Of a stretch of 64,000 bases of DNA, positions 1 through 11,040 are shown piece after piece; within the stretch, counting starts at the first letter, position 1, and each line of letters starts with the position of its first letter. A program made the position numbers and the translations under genes. The stretch covers positions 1 through 64,000 of the forward strand of contig QOQB01000004.1 of the NCBI GenBank assembly GCA_003331305.1, read 5' to 3'. The stretch comes from Flavobacteriales bacterium. Its GTDB lineage: Bacteria; Bacteroidota; Bacteroidia; Flavobacteriales; Flavobacteriaceae. The notes beneath the pieces are model-generated. The model saw nothing but the letters and a program-made list of their open reading frames with translations, was not told the origin of the DNA and did not search any database.

Positions 1-1280
1 ACCTAAATCCAGGGCTCACCATTGTTTTTAACGGAGAAAAATTTATTTCCAAAAACGGGCTTAAAGACCTGTTGGAAGACAACAACAACACAGAAGATTT
101 TCTGTATCCTGTCATTCACCTCAAAGGCAACGATATTGAAGTGGCCATTACGCATAGTAAAACCCAGTACAACGAAGAATACCACTCGTTTGTAAACGGA
201 CAGCACACCACTCAGGGAGGTACACACCAAACGGCGTTTCGAGAGGCATTGGTTAAAACCATCCGTGAATTTTATGGAAAACAATATGACTCCTCTGATA
301 TTCGGAAGTCCGTCATTTCTGCGATTAGTATTAAGGTCATGGAACCTGTATTTGAGTCGCAAACCAAAACCAAATTGGGCTCTACCGAAATGGGCGGAAG
401 CTTGCCTACGGTACGAACCTACATCAATGATTTTGTAGGGAAGCAATTGGATAATTTTCTGCATAAAAATGCACCAACTGCAGAGGCGTTGCAACGTAAG
501 ATTTTACAAGCCGAGAAGGAACGCAAAGAACTTTCGGGTATCCGCAAGTTGGCACGTGAACGTGCCAAAAAAGCAAGTTTACACAATAAAAAACTGCGAG
601 ATTGTCGCGTGCATTTGGGTGATATCAAAAAAGACCGTCGTTTGGAATCCACACTATTTATTACGGAGGGCGACTCGGCAAGTGGTTCCATTACCAAGTC
701 AAGAGATGTGAATACCCAAGCGGTGTTTAGTCTTCGTGGAAAACCTTTGAATTCGTATGGTATGTCCAAAAAAATCGTATACGAAAACGAAGAATTCAAC
801 CTGTTACAAGCCGCTTTGAACATTGAAGAATCCATGGAGGATTTACGCTACAACAATATCGTTATTGCTACGGACGCTGACGTAGATGGTATGCACATTC
901 GGTTGTTACTCATTACTTTCTTTTTACAGTTTTTTCCAGAGCTTATCAAAGACGGACACTTGTATATTTTGCAAACGCCACTGTTCCGTGTGCGTAACAA
1001 AAAGAAAACCATTTACTGTTACTCAGAGCAAGAACGCGTTAATGCCTTAACGGAACTAGGAAAACAAGCTGAGATCACACGATTTAAAGGATTAGGTGAA
1101 ATTTCGCCTGACGAATTCACGCATTTTATAGGGGATGATATTCGTCTTGATCCTGTGATGTTGGATAAAAACATGACCATCGATGAGCTGTTATCGTTTT
1201 ATATGGGCAAAAACACGCCGAAGCGACAAGAGTTTATCATTGATAACCTTAAAGTTGAGTTAGATAAAGTAGAAGCATGA
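1..1280 (+). CDS. parE: DNA topoisomerase IV subunit B (type IIA topoisomerase ATPase/TOPRIM subunit), 5'-truncated by window edge
   Basis: Frame 3 is open from the window edge ([14 protein letters not shown]...). TOPRIM motifs [10 protein letters not shown] and [11 protein letters not shown], plus RFKGLGE. ATGA overlap with parC. Confidence 0.93.
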   Translation, partial: LNPGLTIVFNGEKFISKNGLKDLLEDNNNTEDFLYPVIHLKGNDIEVAITHSKTQYNEEYHSFVNGQHTTQGGTHQTAFREALVKTIREFYGKQYDSSDIRKSVISAISIKVMEPVFESQTKTKLGSTEMGGSLPTVRTYINDFVGKQLDNFLHKNAPTAEALQRKILQAEKERKELSGIRKLARERAKKASLHNKKLRDCRVHLGDIKKDRRLESTLFITEGDSASGSITKSRDVNTQAVFSLRGKPLNSYGMSKKIVYENEEFNLLQAALNIEESMEDLRYNNIVIATDADVDGMHIRLLLITFFLQFFPELIKDGHLYILQTPLFRVRNKKKTIYCYSEQERVNALTELGKQAEITRFKGLGEISPDEFTHFIGDDIRLDPVMLDKNMTIDELLSFYMGKNTPKRQEFIIDNLKVELDKVEA

Positions 1281-3862
1281 ACGACGAGCTACATCCTTCC
1301 TCTGGCGACCAGTTGATTCGCGTTACTGGCATGTACAAAGACTGGTTTTTGGACTACGCTTCGTATGTGATTCTGGAGCGTGCCGTACCGGCTATTGAAG
1401 ACGGATTTAAACCTGTACAACGCCGTATTCTGCACTCCATGAAGAACTTAGACGACGGGCGTTATAACAAGGTTGCCAATATTGTAGGGCATACCATGCA
1501 GTACCATCCGCATGGCGATGCCTCTATCTCCGATGCCATGGTGCAGATTGGACAAAAAGATTTGCTCATCGACATGCAAGGAAACTGGGGAAATATCCTA
1601 ACGGGAGATTCAGCAGCTGCATCCAGATATATTGAAGCACGCTTATCCAAATTTGCCATGGATGTGGTGTATAGCCCAAAAGTTACGCAATGGCAACTGT
1701 CATATGATGGACGTAAAAAAGAGCCGATTCACTTGCCTGTAAAATTCCCCATGCTATTGGCGCAAGGTGGAGAGGGGATTGCTGTAGGACTTTCCACCAA
1801 AATATTACCACATAATTTTAATGAGCTTATAGACGCTTCCATTAAGCACTTACAAGGCAAACGCTTTACGCTTGTACCTGATTTTCCAACAGGCGGCATA
1901 ATGGATGCCGACAACTATAACGATGGCTTACGAGGAGGTAAAATTCGAGTGCGCGCTCGCATTGCCCAACAGGACAAACAAACTTTAATAATATCTGAAA
2001 TTCCGTTTTCAACTACCACATCTTCGCTGATAGATTCCATTCTCAAGGCAAACGAAAAAGGGAAAATTAAGATTAAAAAGATTGAAGATAATACTGCAGC
2101 AGCTGTTGAAATAAAAATTGTGCTTCCACCCAATGTTTCTCCCGACAAAACCATAGACGCCCTCTTTGCATTTACAGCTTGTGAAACGTCTATATCTCCT
2201 TTGGGTTGTGTGATTGAGGACAACAAACCCAATTTTATTGGCGTGTCGGAGATGTTGCGTCGTTCTACCGACCATACGCTAGAACTTCTGCGCGCAGAAC
2301 TCGAAGTAAAACAAGAAGAGCTGGAAGAGCAGTGGCATTTTGCATCCTTGGAGCGCATTTTTATTGAAAACCGTATTTATCGGGACATTGAGGAAGTAGA
2401 AACGTGGGAAGGTGTACTGAAAGCCATACATGAGGGACTTGCACCACATGTAATTCACTTAAAACGTGCCGTTACAGATGATGATGTGGTGCGCCTAACG
2501 GAAATCCGTATTAAGCGTATTTCGAAATTTGATTTAGACAAGGCACAGCAAAAAATCGAGGCGTTAGAGGCTGAATTAGACCAAGTAGCCTACGATTTAG
2601 CACATATCATCGAATTCGCGATAGCTTACTTCAAACGTCTTAAAAAAACCTATGGTGTAGACAAACAACGCAAAACGGAACTTAGCGTTTTTGCAGATGT
2701 AGATGCGCGGAAGGTTGTGATACGAAATACCAAGCTATACGTGAGCAGAGAAGAGGGATTTGTAGGGACTTCGTTACGTAAAGATGAATACGTTGCCGAT
2801 TGCGCTGACATTGACGATGTGATTGTATTTACGGCTGATGGTAAAATGATGGTCACCAAAGTGGATACCAAAACTTTTGTTGGTAAACACATCATACATG
2901 TAGCCGTATTTAAAAAGAAAGACAATCGCACGATTTACAACATGATTTACCAAGACGGTCGTGGCGGTACATCGTATATCAAACGTTTTGCCGTTACTGG
3001 AATTACTAGAGATAAACACTATGATCTCACGAATGGAAAAGCACAATCTAAGGTACATTATTTTTCTTCCAATCCGAATGGGGAAGCTGAAATTGTTACC
3101 GTGCATTTACGCCAAAACGGTTCTATCAAAAAACTAAAGTGGGATGTAGATTTTGCTGATCTAGTAATCAAGAGTAGAGGAGTTCGTGGAAATACGGTAA
3201 CCAAATACCCCATTAAACGTGTGGATTTAAAAGAAGAAGGAGTGTCAACACTTAAGCCAAGAAAGATTTGGTATGACGACTCCGTTCAACGCCTTAACGC
3301 GGACGAACGCGGACGTTTGCTTGGTGCATTTAAAGGCGAAGACCGTATATTGGTGGTTACCGAATCTGGTGTGGTAAAGACCCAAATACCAGATTTAAGT
3401 ATGCATTTTCCACCTGATATGATGGTCTTAGAAAAATGGGAGCCTAAAAAGGCACTATCCACCATTTATTTTGATGGAGCAAAAGACCGTTACTTCGGTA
3501 AACGCTTTTTTATTGAGTTACCCGACAAAGAAGAACAGTTTTTAAAAGAAGGCACAAAAATCAAATTGGAATGGTTTTCTTCGGATTGGCGACCTGTATG
3601 TACGCTTCATTTTGTGAAGCCAAGGGGTGGAGAAGTAAAACCTCCACAGCAACTTATTTTTGAAGATTTTATACTTCCAAAGGGAATCAAAGCCATGGGA
3701 AATCAGCTAACGACAGATAAGCTAAAACGCATTGAGGCTAGCGATCCACTACCATACACGCCAGAGTCCGAGTTAGAAGCAAATGAAATTGAGACTGAGG
3801 TCGAAGAAGTAAAGCCTGTAGACGATAACGATAAAGACGGGCAAATCAGCTTAGAGCTTTAA
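1277..3862 (+). CDS. parC: DNA topoisomerase IV subunit A
   Basis: GyrA/ParC N-terminus ([29 protein letters not shown]) and active-site region [17 protein letters not shown]. Follows parE. Confidence 0.93.
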   Translation: MNDELHPSSGDQLIRVTGMYKDWFLDYASYVILERAVPAIEDGFKPVQRRILHSMKNLDDGRYNKVANIVGHTMQYHPHGDASISDAMVQIGQKDLLIDMQGNWGNILTGDSAAASRYIEARLSKFAMDVVYSPKVTQWQLSYDGRKKEPIHLPVKFPMLLAQGGEGIAVGLSTKILPHNFNELIDASIKHLQGKRFTLVPDFPTGGIMDADNYNDGLRGGKIRVRARIAQQDKQTLIISEIPFSTTTSSLIDSILKANEKGKIKIKKIEDNTAAAVEIKIVLPPNVSPDKTIDALFAFTACETSISPLGCVIEDNKPNFIGVSEMLRRSTDHTLELLRAELEVKQEELEEQWHFASLERIFIENRIYRDIEEVETWEGVLKAIHEGLAPHVIHLKRAVTDDDVVRLTEIRIKRISKFDLDKAQQKIEALEAELDQVAYDLAHIIEFAIAYFKRLKKTYGVDKQRKTELSVFADVDARKVVIRNTKLYVSREEGFVGTSLRKDEYVADCADIDDVIVFTADGKMMVTKVDTKTFVGKHIIHVAVFKKKDNRTIYNMIYQDGRGGTSYIKRFAVTGITRDKHYDLTNGKAQSKVHYFSSNPNGEAEIVTVHLRQNGSIKKLKWDVDFADLVIKSRGVRGNTVTKYPIKRVDLKEEGVSTLKPRKIWYDDSVQRLNADERGRLLGAFKGEDRILVVTESGVVKTQIPDLSMHFPPDMMVLEKWEPKKALSTIYFDGAKDRYFGKRFFIELPDKEEQFLKEGTKIKLEWFSSDWRPVCTLHFVKPRGGEVKPPQQLIFEDFILPKGIKAMGNQLTTDKLKRIEASDPLPYTPESELEANEIETEVEEVKPVDDNDKDGQISLEL

Positions 3863-4638
3863 GAAACAATTTTATTCTTTCGAAATCGCATATTGAGAAA
3901 CTCTACTAATAGTGAAAAGGCAATAGCAAAATACAAGTATCCTTTTGGAATTGCGCCAACACTTGTGCCAAGAACTTCTAAGTGTGACAGGTGCGCCCCT
4001 TCTGCGATAAGCATAAACCCGATCAGGATAAGGAACGAAAGTGCTAAAATCTGCAGCGAAGGATGCTTGTGAACAAAGCGCGTAACAGGATGAGCAAACA
4101 CCATCATAGCGAGTATAGAAACTACAACGGCAATAACCATGATCCAAATGGCCCCATCCAGACCGCTGGTTATGCCCACTGCAGTCAAAATAGAATCTAC
4201 AGAGAACACGGCATCTATTAAAATAATCTGAATTAGAATTTTACTCATAGTATTTGCCGCTTTATTCTCTACGCTTTTACTTTTTTCACCTGCATGATCA
4301 ATCTTTTCATGAATTTCTTTTGTGCTTTTGTAGAGTAAAAAGAGTCCCCCTGCAAATAAGATAAGCGATTGTCCATTTACGGCTACATGCATAAACGAGT
4401 TGGAAATCTCAAAAAGCGTGGATTGCATAGCAATCAGCCATGAAATTGCAAAGAGAAGAATAATGCGTAAAACAAGGGCTAGAAGTAATCCTATGTTGGT
4501 AGCGGATTTACGTTTTTCTACAGGTAGTTTCCCAACAACGATAGATATAAACACGATGTTATCTATTCCTAATATAATTTCCAAAAAAGTAAGAGTCAAC
4601 AGTGAAGAAATCGCTTCAGGAGTAAAAAGAAAGTCCAT
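3859..4638 (-). CDS. TerC family integral membrane protein
   Basis: TerC-like LEIILGIDNIVFISI and ILIDAVFSVDSILTAVG motifs; multiple TM segments. Confidence 0.88.
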   Translation of the reverse strand: MDFLFTPEAISSLLTLTFLEIILGIDNIVFISIVVGKLPVEKRKSATNIGLLLALVLRIILLFAISWLIAMQSTLFEISNSFMHVAVNGQSLILFAGGLFLLYKSTKEIHEKIDHAGEKSKSVENKAANTMSKILIQIILIDAVFSVDSILTAVGITSGLDGAIWIMVIAVVVSILAMMVFAHPVTRFVHKHPSLQILALSFLILIGFMLIAEGAHLSHLEVLGTSVGAIPKGYLYFAIAFSLLVEFLNMRFRKNKIVS

Positions 4639-5016
4639 TTAGTTGCTCAGTTTAGTTACCATACCACGTTGCTTATTAGCACTGTCGCCCACTAAATTAT
4701 ACTCAAACGTGTACGTGTTTTCTTTAGTGGTGAGAATTTTCATGTGCACTGCTTTTGAATCTTGATAGGTGAGTGGTCGCATTTTTTTAACAATACATTC
4801 GCAATCATTTAGCCACCTTACAGATGAGCTGTCAACTCTGTTCATGTAGTAATCGACTTCAATACTGTCGGTTCGGGTAAACGTTGTCGTGAGAGTATCG
4901 CCCAAAATAACAGAAGTGAATGAAAAGGTTCCGTTTTGAAATTCCTTACAGCTCCGCTCTGGCGTAAAACACGCGGTAAAAGTTAGGAGTAGAATAAAAA
5001 GTATGAGATTTCTCAT
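4639..5016 (-). CDS. Small putative lipoprotein, function unknown
   Basis: 125 aa with lipobox-like signal MRNLILFILLLTFTAC; abuts terC. Confidence 0.7.
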   Translation of the reverse strand: MRNLILFILLLTFTACFTPERSCKEFQNGTFSFTSVILGDTLTTTFTRTDSIEVDYYMNRVDSSSVRWLNDCECIVKKMRPLTYQDSKAVHMKILTTKENTYTFEYNLVGDSANKQRGMVTKLSN

Positions 5017-5028
5017 ACCCCAAAAATA

Positions 5029-5436
5029 TCACTTTTTATTGGTGTATGTACTACAGGTACCGTCGGTATAGAAAACAGTGACGCGTTCCACTTCTTGATC
5101 ATCAAGCACGGGGTGGCGCGGAGTATTATGTTGTTGAGGTTGTTTAGGTTGATCAATGTTCGGCTGCTCTGGTTGATTGTTTTGCTCAGAAGCAAATAAT
5201 GTTGGTGCGTCAATAGCACTTTGGGTATTCGTAGCTTCTCTGCCCAAGATCAACCAATCGGAATGAAGGGTAGGGAAGGCGTGAAGAACTTTTAAAACAA
5301 AATCTAAGCTCGGTTTGTTTCGTCCCGATAAGATGTGAGAAATAGAAGACCGCTGCACACCAATTTTATCGGCAAATGCGGCAGAACTCAACTCACTATC
5401 ATCAATTACTTTTCTAATGCGTTCAATTAAAGACAT
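5029..5436 (-). CDS. XRE-family helix-turn-helix transcriptional regulator
   Basis: HTH_3 pattern ERIRKVIDDSELSSAAFADKIGVQRSSISHILSGRNKPSLDFVLKVL. Start taken at the internal MSLIERIRK; the track ORF extends to 5481. Confidence 0.85.
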   Translation of the reverse strand: MSLIERIRKVIDDSELSSAAFADKIGVQRSSISHILSGRNKPSLDFVLKVLHAFPTLHSDWLILGREATNTQSAIDAPTLFASEQNNQPEQPNIDQPKQPQQHNTPRHPVLDDQEVERVTVFYTDGTCSTYTNKK

Positions 5437-5602
5437 GGTTACATTTGTATATTTAGATTTGTAAATCACCTTTATATTCAAATGTAAGCATTAATCTATA
5501 ATAATTAATATTAAATCAAAGCTTTTAAAAAATTTATTTAAAATACATATTTACAGTAAGTTAAATAAATTTAGTATTAAAATTAACGAAAATGTATTCA
5601 GA

Positions 5603-5680
5603 TGTAAACATTTAGCATAACAGTTTGTTTACAAAGGTAATTTTTCGTTGTTTATAATTGTAAACATGTTAAAGTTTACA
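5603..5680. promoter_or_regulatory. Operator-like cluster of TGTAAACA/TGTTTACA half sites upstream of the M14 gene and XRE gene
   Basis: TGTAAACA 5603-5610, TGTTTACA 5626-5633, TGTAAAC 5659-5665 paired with GTTTACA 5674-5680. Weaker sites near 5460 and 5483. Confidence 0.5.
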
Positions 5681-5684
5681 TTTG
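5677..5684 (+). promoter_or_regulatory. Flavobacterial -7 promoter element (TAnnTTTG) for the M14 gene
   Basis: TACATTTG, perfect consensus, 6 nt before ATG 5691. TTG at 5658-5660 is a possible -33 element. Confidence 0.5.
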
Positions 5685-5690
5685 CAAACG

Positions 5691-6782
5691 ATGAATGATT
5701 TTTTAGAAACACAAGCTTTTCTTGCATCCCGGGATGTAGACGGTCGGTATGTTAATGGTAAGACAATTGTTCCCCTATTAAATTCATTTGGTGCGATTAA
5801 AATTGGGGAAAGTGTTGTTAAACGCTCCATTCACGCCATTGATATGGGAAATGGCCCTATTAAAATTTTAATTTGGTCACAAATGCACGGGAATGAGTCT
5901 ACTGCCACCAAAGCCCTGTTCGATGCTTTGTGTTATTTACAGGAAAACCCCTTGTTTCTAACACCTTTTACGCTTAAAATAATACCTATGCTTAATCCTG
6001 ATGGTGCAGCTGCCTACACGCGCGCTAATGCGAACAGCATTGATCTTAATAGAGATGCCATAAATCAATCGCAGCCAGAGTCAAAGTTACTAGTTGATAT
6101 ATTTCATGCATTTAATCCAGATTATTGCTTTAACCTTCACGATCAGCGCACCATTTTTGGGGTGAACGGCAATCCTTGTATGCTATCGTTTCTTTCTCCA
6201 GCGGCCGATGAACCAAAAAACATAACCCCACACCGAGAAAAAGCCATGGGTGTCATTGGGTATATCCAAAATGCACTGCAAGAACATATCCCAAATCAGG
6301 TTGGTCGCTATGACGACACGTTTAACCCAAATTGCTTGGGCGATTTTTTCACTCAACAGGGTACACCAACACTTTTGTTTGAGGCGGGCCAGGTAGGGCA
6401 GGACTATGCAAGAAAAGAAACACGTAAGTGGTATGGTTTTTCGATTTTAAAAGCGCTCCAGTGTATTTCTCTCAACCTATACATGCTACCTATTTACCAT
6501 AAAATTCCTGAAGTGGAAAAGTCTTTTGTTGACGTTTTAATTCAAAATTTAACTTATCAAGAAAATCAGATTGATATTGCTTTGAGATATGTTGAAGTAC
6601 TTGACGGTAACCAAATAAATTTTATCCCTGTAATCCATAAAATGGGTAAGTTAGACTCGCTAATTGGACATAGAAATATTGATGTTTCGAACAAGACATT
6701 TCATTTTGTTAACACTATCTCCATTGAATCTAATGCAGTTTGGTTAGCCGATTTGTTAAATTTAACACATTATTCACATTAA
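5691..6782 (+). CDS. M14-family zinc carboxypeptidase-like protein
   Basis: QMHGNESTATKAL (HxxE), DLNRDA, NLHDQR and LLFEAGQ motifs. ATG at 5691; the track start is 9 nt upstream. Confidence 0.82.
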   Translation: MNDFLETQAFLASRDVDGRYVNGKTIVPLLNSFGAIKIGESVVKRSIHAIDMGNGPIKILIWSQMHGNESTATKALFDALCYLQENPLFLTPFTLKIIPMLNPDGAAAYTRANANSIDLNRDAINQSQPESKLLVDIFHAFNPDYCFNLHDQRTIFGVNGNPCMLSFLSPAADEPKNITPHREKAMGVIGYIQNALQEHIPNQVGRYDDTFNPNCLGDFFTQQGTPTLLFEAGQVGQDYARKETRKWYGFSILKALQCISLNLYMLPIYHKIPEVEKSFVDVLIQNLTYQENQIDIALRYVEVLDGNQINFIPVIHKMGKLDSLIGHRNIDVSNKTFHFVNTISIESNAVWLADLLNLTHYSH

Positions 6783-6844
6783 AATTTAGCTTTAGAGGCA
6801 TAATATTCAACGATTTTTTGTTTTCTTTGCTGAAAATTTAAATA

Positions 6845-7324
6845 ATGAATCGCTTTAAGCTCGATGACATTGATCATCAAATCCTAGATATTCTTATCGA
6901 TAATATGCGTACTCCTTTTACGGATATAGCAAAACGTTTATTAATCTCAGCAGGTACTGTTCACGTTCGTGTACGTAAAATGGAAGAAGCTGGTATCATC
7001 AAGGGATCCTCGATTGCGTTAGACTACACCAAAATGGGATATTCTTTTATTGCTTATGTGGGTATTTATCTCGAAAAAACACATCAAACAAAATACGTTT
7101 TAGAACGCCTTAGAGAGATCCCGTATGTAACGGTTGCTCATATCACAACGGGTAAGTTTAATATTTACTGTAAACTACGCGCAAAGTCTACAGAGCATGC
7201 AAAAGAGATCATTTTCAAAATAGATGACATTGACGGTATTTTACGCACCGAGACAATGATTTCGCTTGAGGAAAGTATCAACGATAAAAAAAGATTAATG
7301 CATACAATTTTTAACGATTTATAA
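6845..7324 (+). CDS. Lrp/AsnC family transcriptional regulator
   Basis: LDDIDHQILDILIDNMRTPFTDIAKRLLISAGTVHVRVRKMEEAGIIKG N-terminal HTH followed by a RAM-like domain. Confidence 0.92.
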   Translation: MNRFKLDDIDHQILDILIDNMRTPFTDIAKRLLISAGTVHVRVRKMEEAGIIKGSSIALDYTKMGYSFIAYVGIYLEKTHQTKYVLERLREIPYVTVAHITTGKFNIYCKLRAKSTEHAKEIIFKIDDIDGILRTETMISLEESINDKKRLMHTIFNDL

Positions 7325-7330
7325 AAACTT

Positions 7331-9904
7331 GTGAATTCACGCACCAAATTAGAACGCTTTGAAAGCAGTGTTCTCTCGAAGTTCAAACTTTACGATAGTA
7401 TATTTTCAACATTACCTTATTCCAAAATCACGAATACAGCAACATTATTACCGCTTTTTGCGGCAAGCTGTGTTGATGGGTATGAAAACGGAGAAGACCC
7501 CAAAACAATAGTTGAGGGTTTTTTTTCACGCTATTTTCCTGATTTTAGTAACGCCCAACAAACCGACTTGCTTTTTCGTTTTATTCAGTTTATTGAGCGT
7601 AGGGTAGTTCTTTTCGATGCTGTAGAAGATGCTGCATTTAGCCGCATCAACAATATGAGCGGAATAGGTACGCTTAGAAACCTAAAAGAAGAGGCACAGT
7701 CCAAACAAAAAACTTCTGAACTCAAAGAGCTTTTACAAGAAATTAATGTACGCCCTGTACTAACCGCACACCCAACGCAATTTTATCCCGGATCGGTTTT
7801 AGGAATTATTACAGACTTGGGAAAAAGTATTCAGAAAAATGACTCTCAAGAAATTAAGTTATTACTCGCACAGTTAGGGCGAACACCGTTTTTTAAGAAG
7901 AAAAAGCCCACCCCTTTGGACGAAGCACGAAGTTTAATTTGGTATTTGAGTAACGTTTTTTATCCTGCGATAGGTGAAATTCAATCTTATGTGCAACGTC
8001 ATATTTTTCAAGACGAATCATTGTCTAGTGAAACCGTAAAACTTGGATTCTGGCCAGGAGGTGATCGTGATGGTAATCCGTTTGTAACTACCGAAATTAC
8101 ACGAAAAACCGCTCAATTGCTTCGTAGCAGTGTCATTCGAAATTATTATCGCGATATAAGAAAACTTCGCAGAAGACTGACTTTTGCGGGCGTAGAGGAA
8201 GCCGTTTTGAACGTTGAGAAAAAACTTTATAATAGCATATTTAAACTTGAAGAAGCTCCTGATATTTCATTGTCAGATTTAAAATCAGAATTAAATTCCA
8301 TTCTCAATAAGATTGAAGAAGATTACCATGGCCTTTTTTCAAATGAATTACGCGACTTTATTGCTAAGGTAAATGTCTTCGGGTATCATTTCGCAAGCCT
8401 GGATATACGTCAGGATTCTAGGGTACATCATGATGCTTTTTTGACATTGTTAAATCAAACCAATAAAATCGGTATCACAGATTCGTCTTTTGATTACAAA
8501 AACGCATCGGAAAAGGAGCGAATTTCTTTCTTAACTTCATTGACAGGAGATGTTGACCCTGATACATTTGAGGACGAAACTGTTCGAAAGGCATTGGGTT
8601 CAATTCGCGCTATGAAAGAGATTCAACAAACCAATGGCGAGGCTGGAAGCAATCGATACATTATCAGTAACAATCAAACGGCACAAAATATATTTGAAGT
8701 ATTTGCCATGATTCGTTTGAGTGACTGGACGAATCCAGCAGTTGATGTAGTTCCGTTGTTTGAAACGATTCCTGATTTGAAAATTGCACTTGAGGTAATG
8801 GATAAAGTGTATTCAAATCCTGTTTATCGAGAGCATTTGTCTAAGCGAGGAAACAAGCAGACTATCATGTTAGGTTTTTCTGACGGTACTAAAGATGGTG
8901 GTTATTTGATGGCTAATTGGAGTATTTTTAAAGCCAAAGAAGAACTTACTGCAATTTCACGCAAACACGGCATAAAAGTGACCTTTTTCGACGGTCGTGG
9001 AGGGCCGCCAGCTCGCGGTGGTGGAAACACACATCAATTTTACGCATCTATGGGGTCTAGCATTGAGGCCGACGAAATTCAATTAACTGTTCAGGGACAA
9101 ACCATCAGTTCAAATTTTGGTACCTATGACTCTTGCCGTTACAATTTAGAGCAATTACTAAGCTCAGGTATTTCGAATAGATTGTTTGCAGACAAAACGA
9201 CTAATTTGGATGACGAGGATAGGGCGACAATGAATGCGTTAGCTGATATCAGTTATGAGGCTTACAAAGATTTTAAAGCGCACCCAAAATTTTTGCCTTA
9301 CCTAGAACATATGAGCACGCTGCAGTACTATGCCAAAACAAATATTGGTTCCAGACCTTCGAAGCGTAAATCAAGTAAATCACTAGATTTTTCTGCGTTG
9401 CGCGCCATACCATTTGTAGGAAGTTGGAGTCAGTTAAAACAAAATGTTCCTGGTTTCTATGGAGTGGGTACTGCTCTGGAAGCCCTAGACAAAGCGGGTG
9501 ATTTTGACAAAGCACTAAAATTATATCAAAATAATGCGTTCTTCAGAACCTTGATTTCAAACTCCATGATGAGTTTGCAGAAATCGTTCTTTAAGCTTAC
9601 CGCATATATGGAACAAGATCCTGAGTACGGGGCATTTTGGAAAATAATTTACGAAGAATTCCTTCGTTCAAAAAAGTATATTTTAATGCTGACGGGACTG
9701 GAAAACTTAATGCAGGACCAACCTGCAGGAAAGGCTTCCATTACAATTCGTGAGGAGATTGTACAACCGCTGCTTACCATTCAACAATACGCATTGCTTA
9801 ACATTCAACAAAATAGCTTGGATGATGCAGGTCGTGAGGTCATGGAAAAGATGGTAACGCGATCGTTGTTTGGAAATATTAATGCGAGTAGAAACTCTGC
9901 TTAG
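7331..9904 (+). CDS. ppc: Phosphoenolpyruvate carboxylase
   Basis: LTAHPTQ, FWPGGDRDGNPFVT, FFDGRGGPPARGGGN and QGQTIS motifs; GTG start. Confidence 0.93.
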   Translation: MNSRTKLERFESSVLSKFKLYDSIFSTLPYSKITNTATLLPLFAASCVDGYENGEDPKTIVEGFFSRYFPDFSNAQQTDLLFRFIQFIERRVVLFDAVEDAAFSRINNMSGIGTLRNLKEEAQSKQKTSELKELLQEINVRPVLTAHPTQFYPGSVLGIITDLGKSIQKNDSQEIKLLLAQLGRTPFFKKKKPTPLDEARSLIWYLSNVFYPAIGEIQSYVQRHIFQDESLSSETVKLGFWPGGDRDGNPFVTTEITRKTAQLLRSSVIRNYYRDIRKLRRRLTFAGVEEAVLNVEKKLYNSIFKLEEAPDISLSDLKSELNSILNKIEEDYHGLFSNELRDFIAKVNVFGYHFASLDIRQDSRVHHDAFLTLLNQTNKIGITDSSFDYKNASEKERISFLTSLTGDVDPDTFEDETVRKALGSIRAMKEIQQTNGEAGSNRYIISNNQTAQNIFEVFAMIRLSDWTNPAVDVVPLFETIPDLKIALEVMDKVYSNPVYREHLSKRGNKQTIMLGFSDGTKDGGYLMANWSIFKAKEELTAISRKHGIKVTFFDGRGGPPARGGGNTHQFYASMGSSIEADEIQLTVQGQTISSNFGTYDSCRYNLEQLLSSGISNRLFADKTTNLDDEDRATMNALADISYEAYKDFKAHPKFLPYLEHMSTLQYYAKTNIGSRPSKRKSSKSLDFSALRAIPFVGSWSQLKQNVPGFYGVGTALEALDKAGDFDKALKLYQNNAFFRTLISNSMMSLQKSFFKLTAYMEQDPEYGAFWKIIYEEFLRSKKYILMLTGLENLMQDQPAGKASITIREEIVQPLLTIQQYALLNIQQNSLDDAGREVMEKMVTRSLFGNINASRNSA

Positions 9905-10962
9905 CTATCAGCTTCCGCATAAAAATCAAATGATTTTTGGATAAGTTCGTCTGGTACCGATTGGTTCCAGATGGGTTTTCCTATTGTTTTGAGCAAAACA
10001 AAAAGTACATTTCCATTTTCATTTTTCTTATCATGAGTAAGTAGTCCTATTACCTCACTAATGGTTGTTGCATCAAAGGCAACATTTGGATAAATATCGC
10101 CAAAAACAGTCTTAATACGCTTGGCATCGTCAATAGGTAATCCAGTAAGCTCTGCTGAAAGAAAGGCTTCTAATACCATTCCTATTGCAATAGCTTCCCC
10201 GTGAAGCAATCGTGTTTTACCAGGCGTTACTAAAAAATGAGATTCAATGGCATGTCCTAGGGTATGACCAAAATTTAAAATCTTACGAAGCCCATGCTCA
10301 TATGGGTCTTCGTTTACAACCTCGGCTTTTACACGGACAGAATGATAAATATGGGGTAGTATTTCTTGTCGACTTAAAAATGAACTGAGCGTATCAAAAT
10401 ATTCAGGCTCATGAATAAGTCCATGCTTTAACATTTCGGCATAACCACTGCGATACTCGTGTTCTGGAAGTGTTTCCAGATAATCTGTTTCAACAAGAAC
10501 CATTTTAGGTTCTTCGATGACACCGACTTGATTTTTTAAGGCCCCTAAATCAATACCAGTTTTTCCACCTACAGAGGCATCTACCATAGCCAATAGCGAG
10601 GTTGGAATATTGATAAAGTCAATGCCGCGCTTAAATGTACAGGCTACAAACCCGCCCAAATCAGTGACCACGCCACCACCAAGGTTAATAAGTAAACTTT
10701 TCCTATCTGCACCCAAATCAGAAAGCGATTCCCAAAGCGACACACAGGTTCTAATGTGTTTGTGCTCTTCTCCTGCAGGCATTTGGAGCATTGTGAATTC
10801 AAAATCAACATGACTTTTAAAACGCGGTAGGCAATGCGTTTGTGTGTTGGTGTCAGTTAACACAAAAACATTAGAGTAGTGGTGTGTGTTTACCCAGCTG
10901 TTAAGTGTGTCTGCACACGCATCACCAAAAATGATTTCGCTATGTTTTGTTTTCAGTCGCAT
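9901..10962 (-). CDS. aroB: 3-dehydroquinate synthase
   Basis: INLGGGVVTDLGGFVACTFKRGI, PTSLLAMVDASVGGKTGID and NFGHTLGHAIE motifs. Confidence 0.95.
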   Translation of the reverse strand: MRLKTKHSEIIFGDACADTLNSWVNTHHYSNVFVLTDTNTQTHCLPRFKSHVDFEFTMLQMPAGEEHKHIRTCVSLWESLSDLGADRKSLLINLGGGVVTDLGGFVACTFKRGIDFINIPTSLLAMVDASVGGKTGIDLGALKNQVGVIEEPKMVLVETDYLETLPEHEYRSGYAEMLKHGLIHEPEYFDTLSSFLSRQEILPHIYHSVRVKAEVVNEDPYEHGLRKILNFGHTLGHAIESHFLVTPGKTRLLHGEAIAIGMVLEAFLSAELTGLPIDDAKRIKTVFGDIYPNVAFDATTISEVIGLLTHDKKNENGNVLFVLLKTIGKPIWNQSVPDELIQKSFDFYAEADS

Positions 10963-11040
10963 AAGCGAAGACGAAAGTACTGCTTTTGTGTTTTATTTTC
11001 CTAATTTTGGACATAGGAACTCAAATTTAAATGTGAGCAG

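Noticed and set aside
419-835. Antisense and alternative-frame ORFs from the track, e.g. 419-835 minus, 1915-2358 minus, 17209-17811 minus, 18349-18825 minus, 44095-44634 plus
   Set aside because: They lie opposite strongly recognisable genes, have Ser/Cys/Phe-rich shadow composition and show no recognisable domain.
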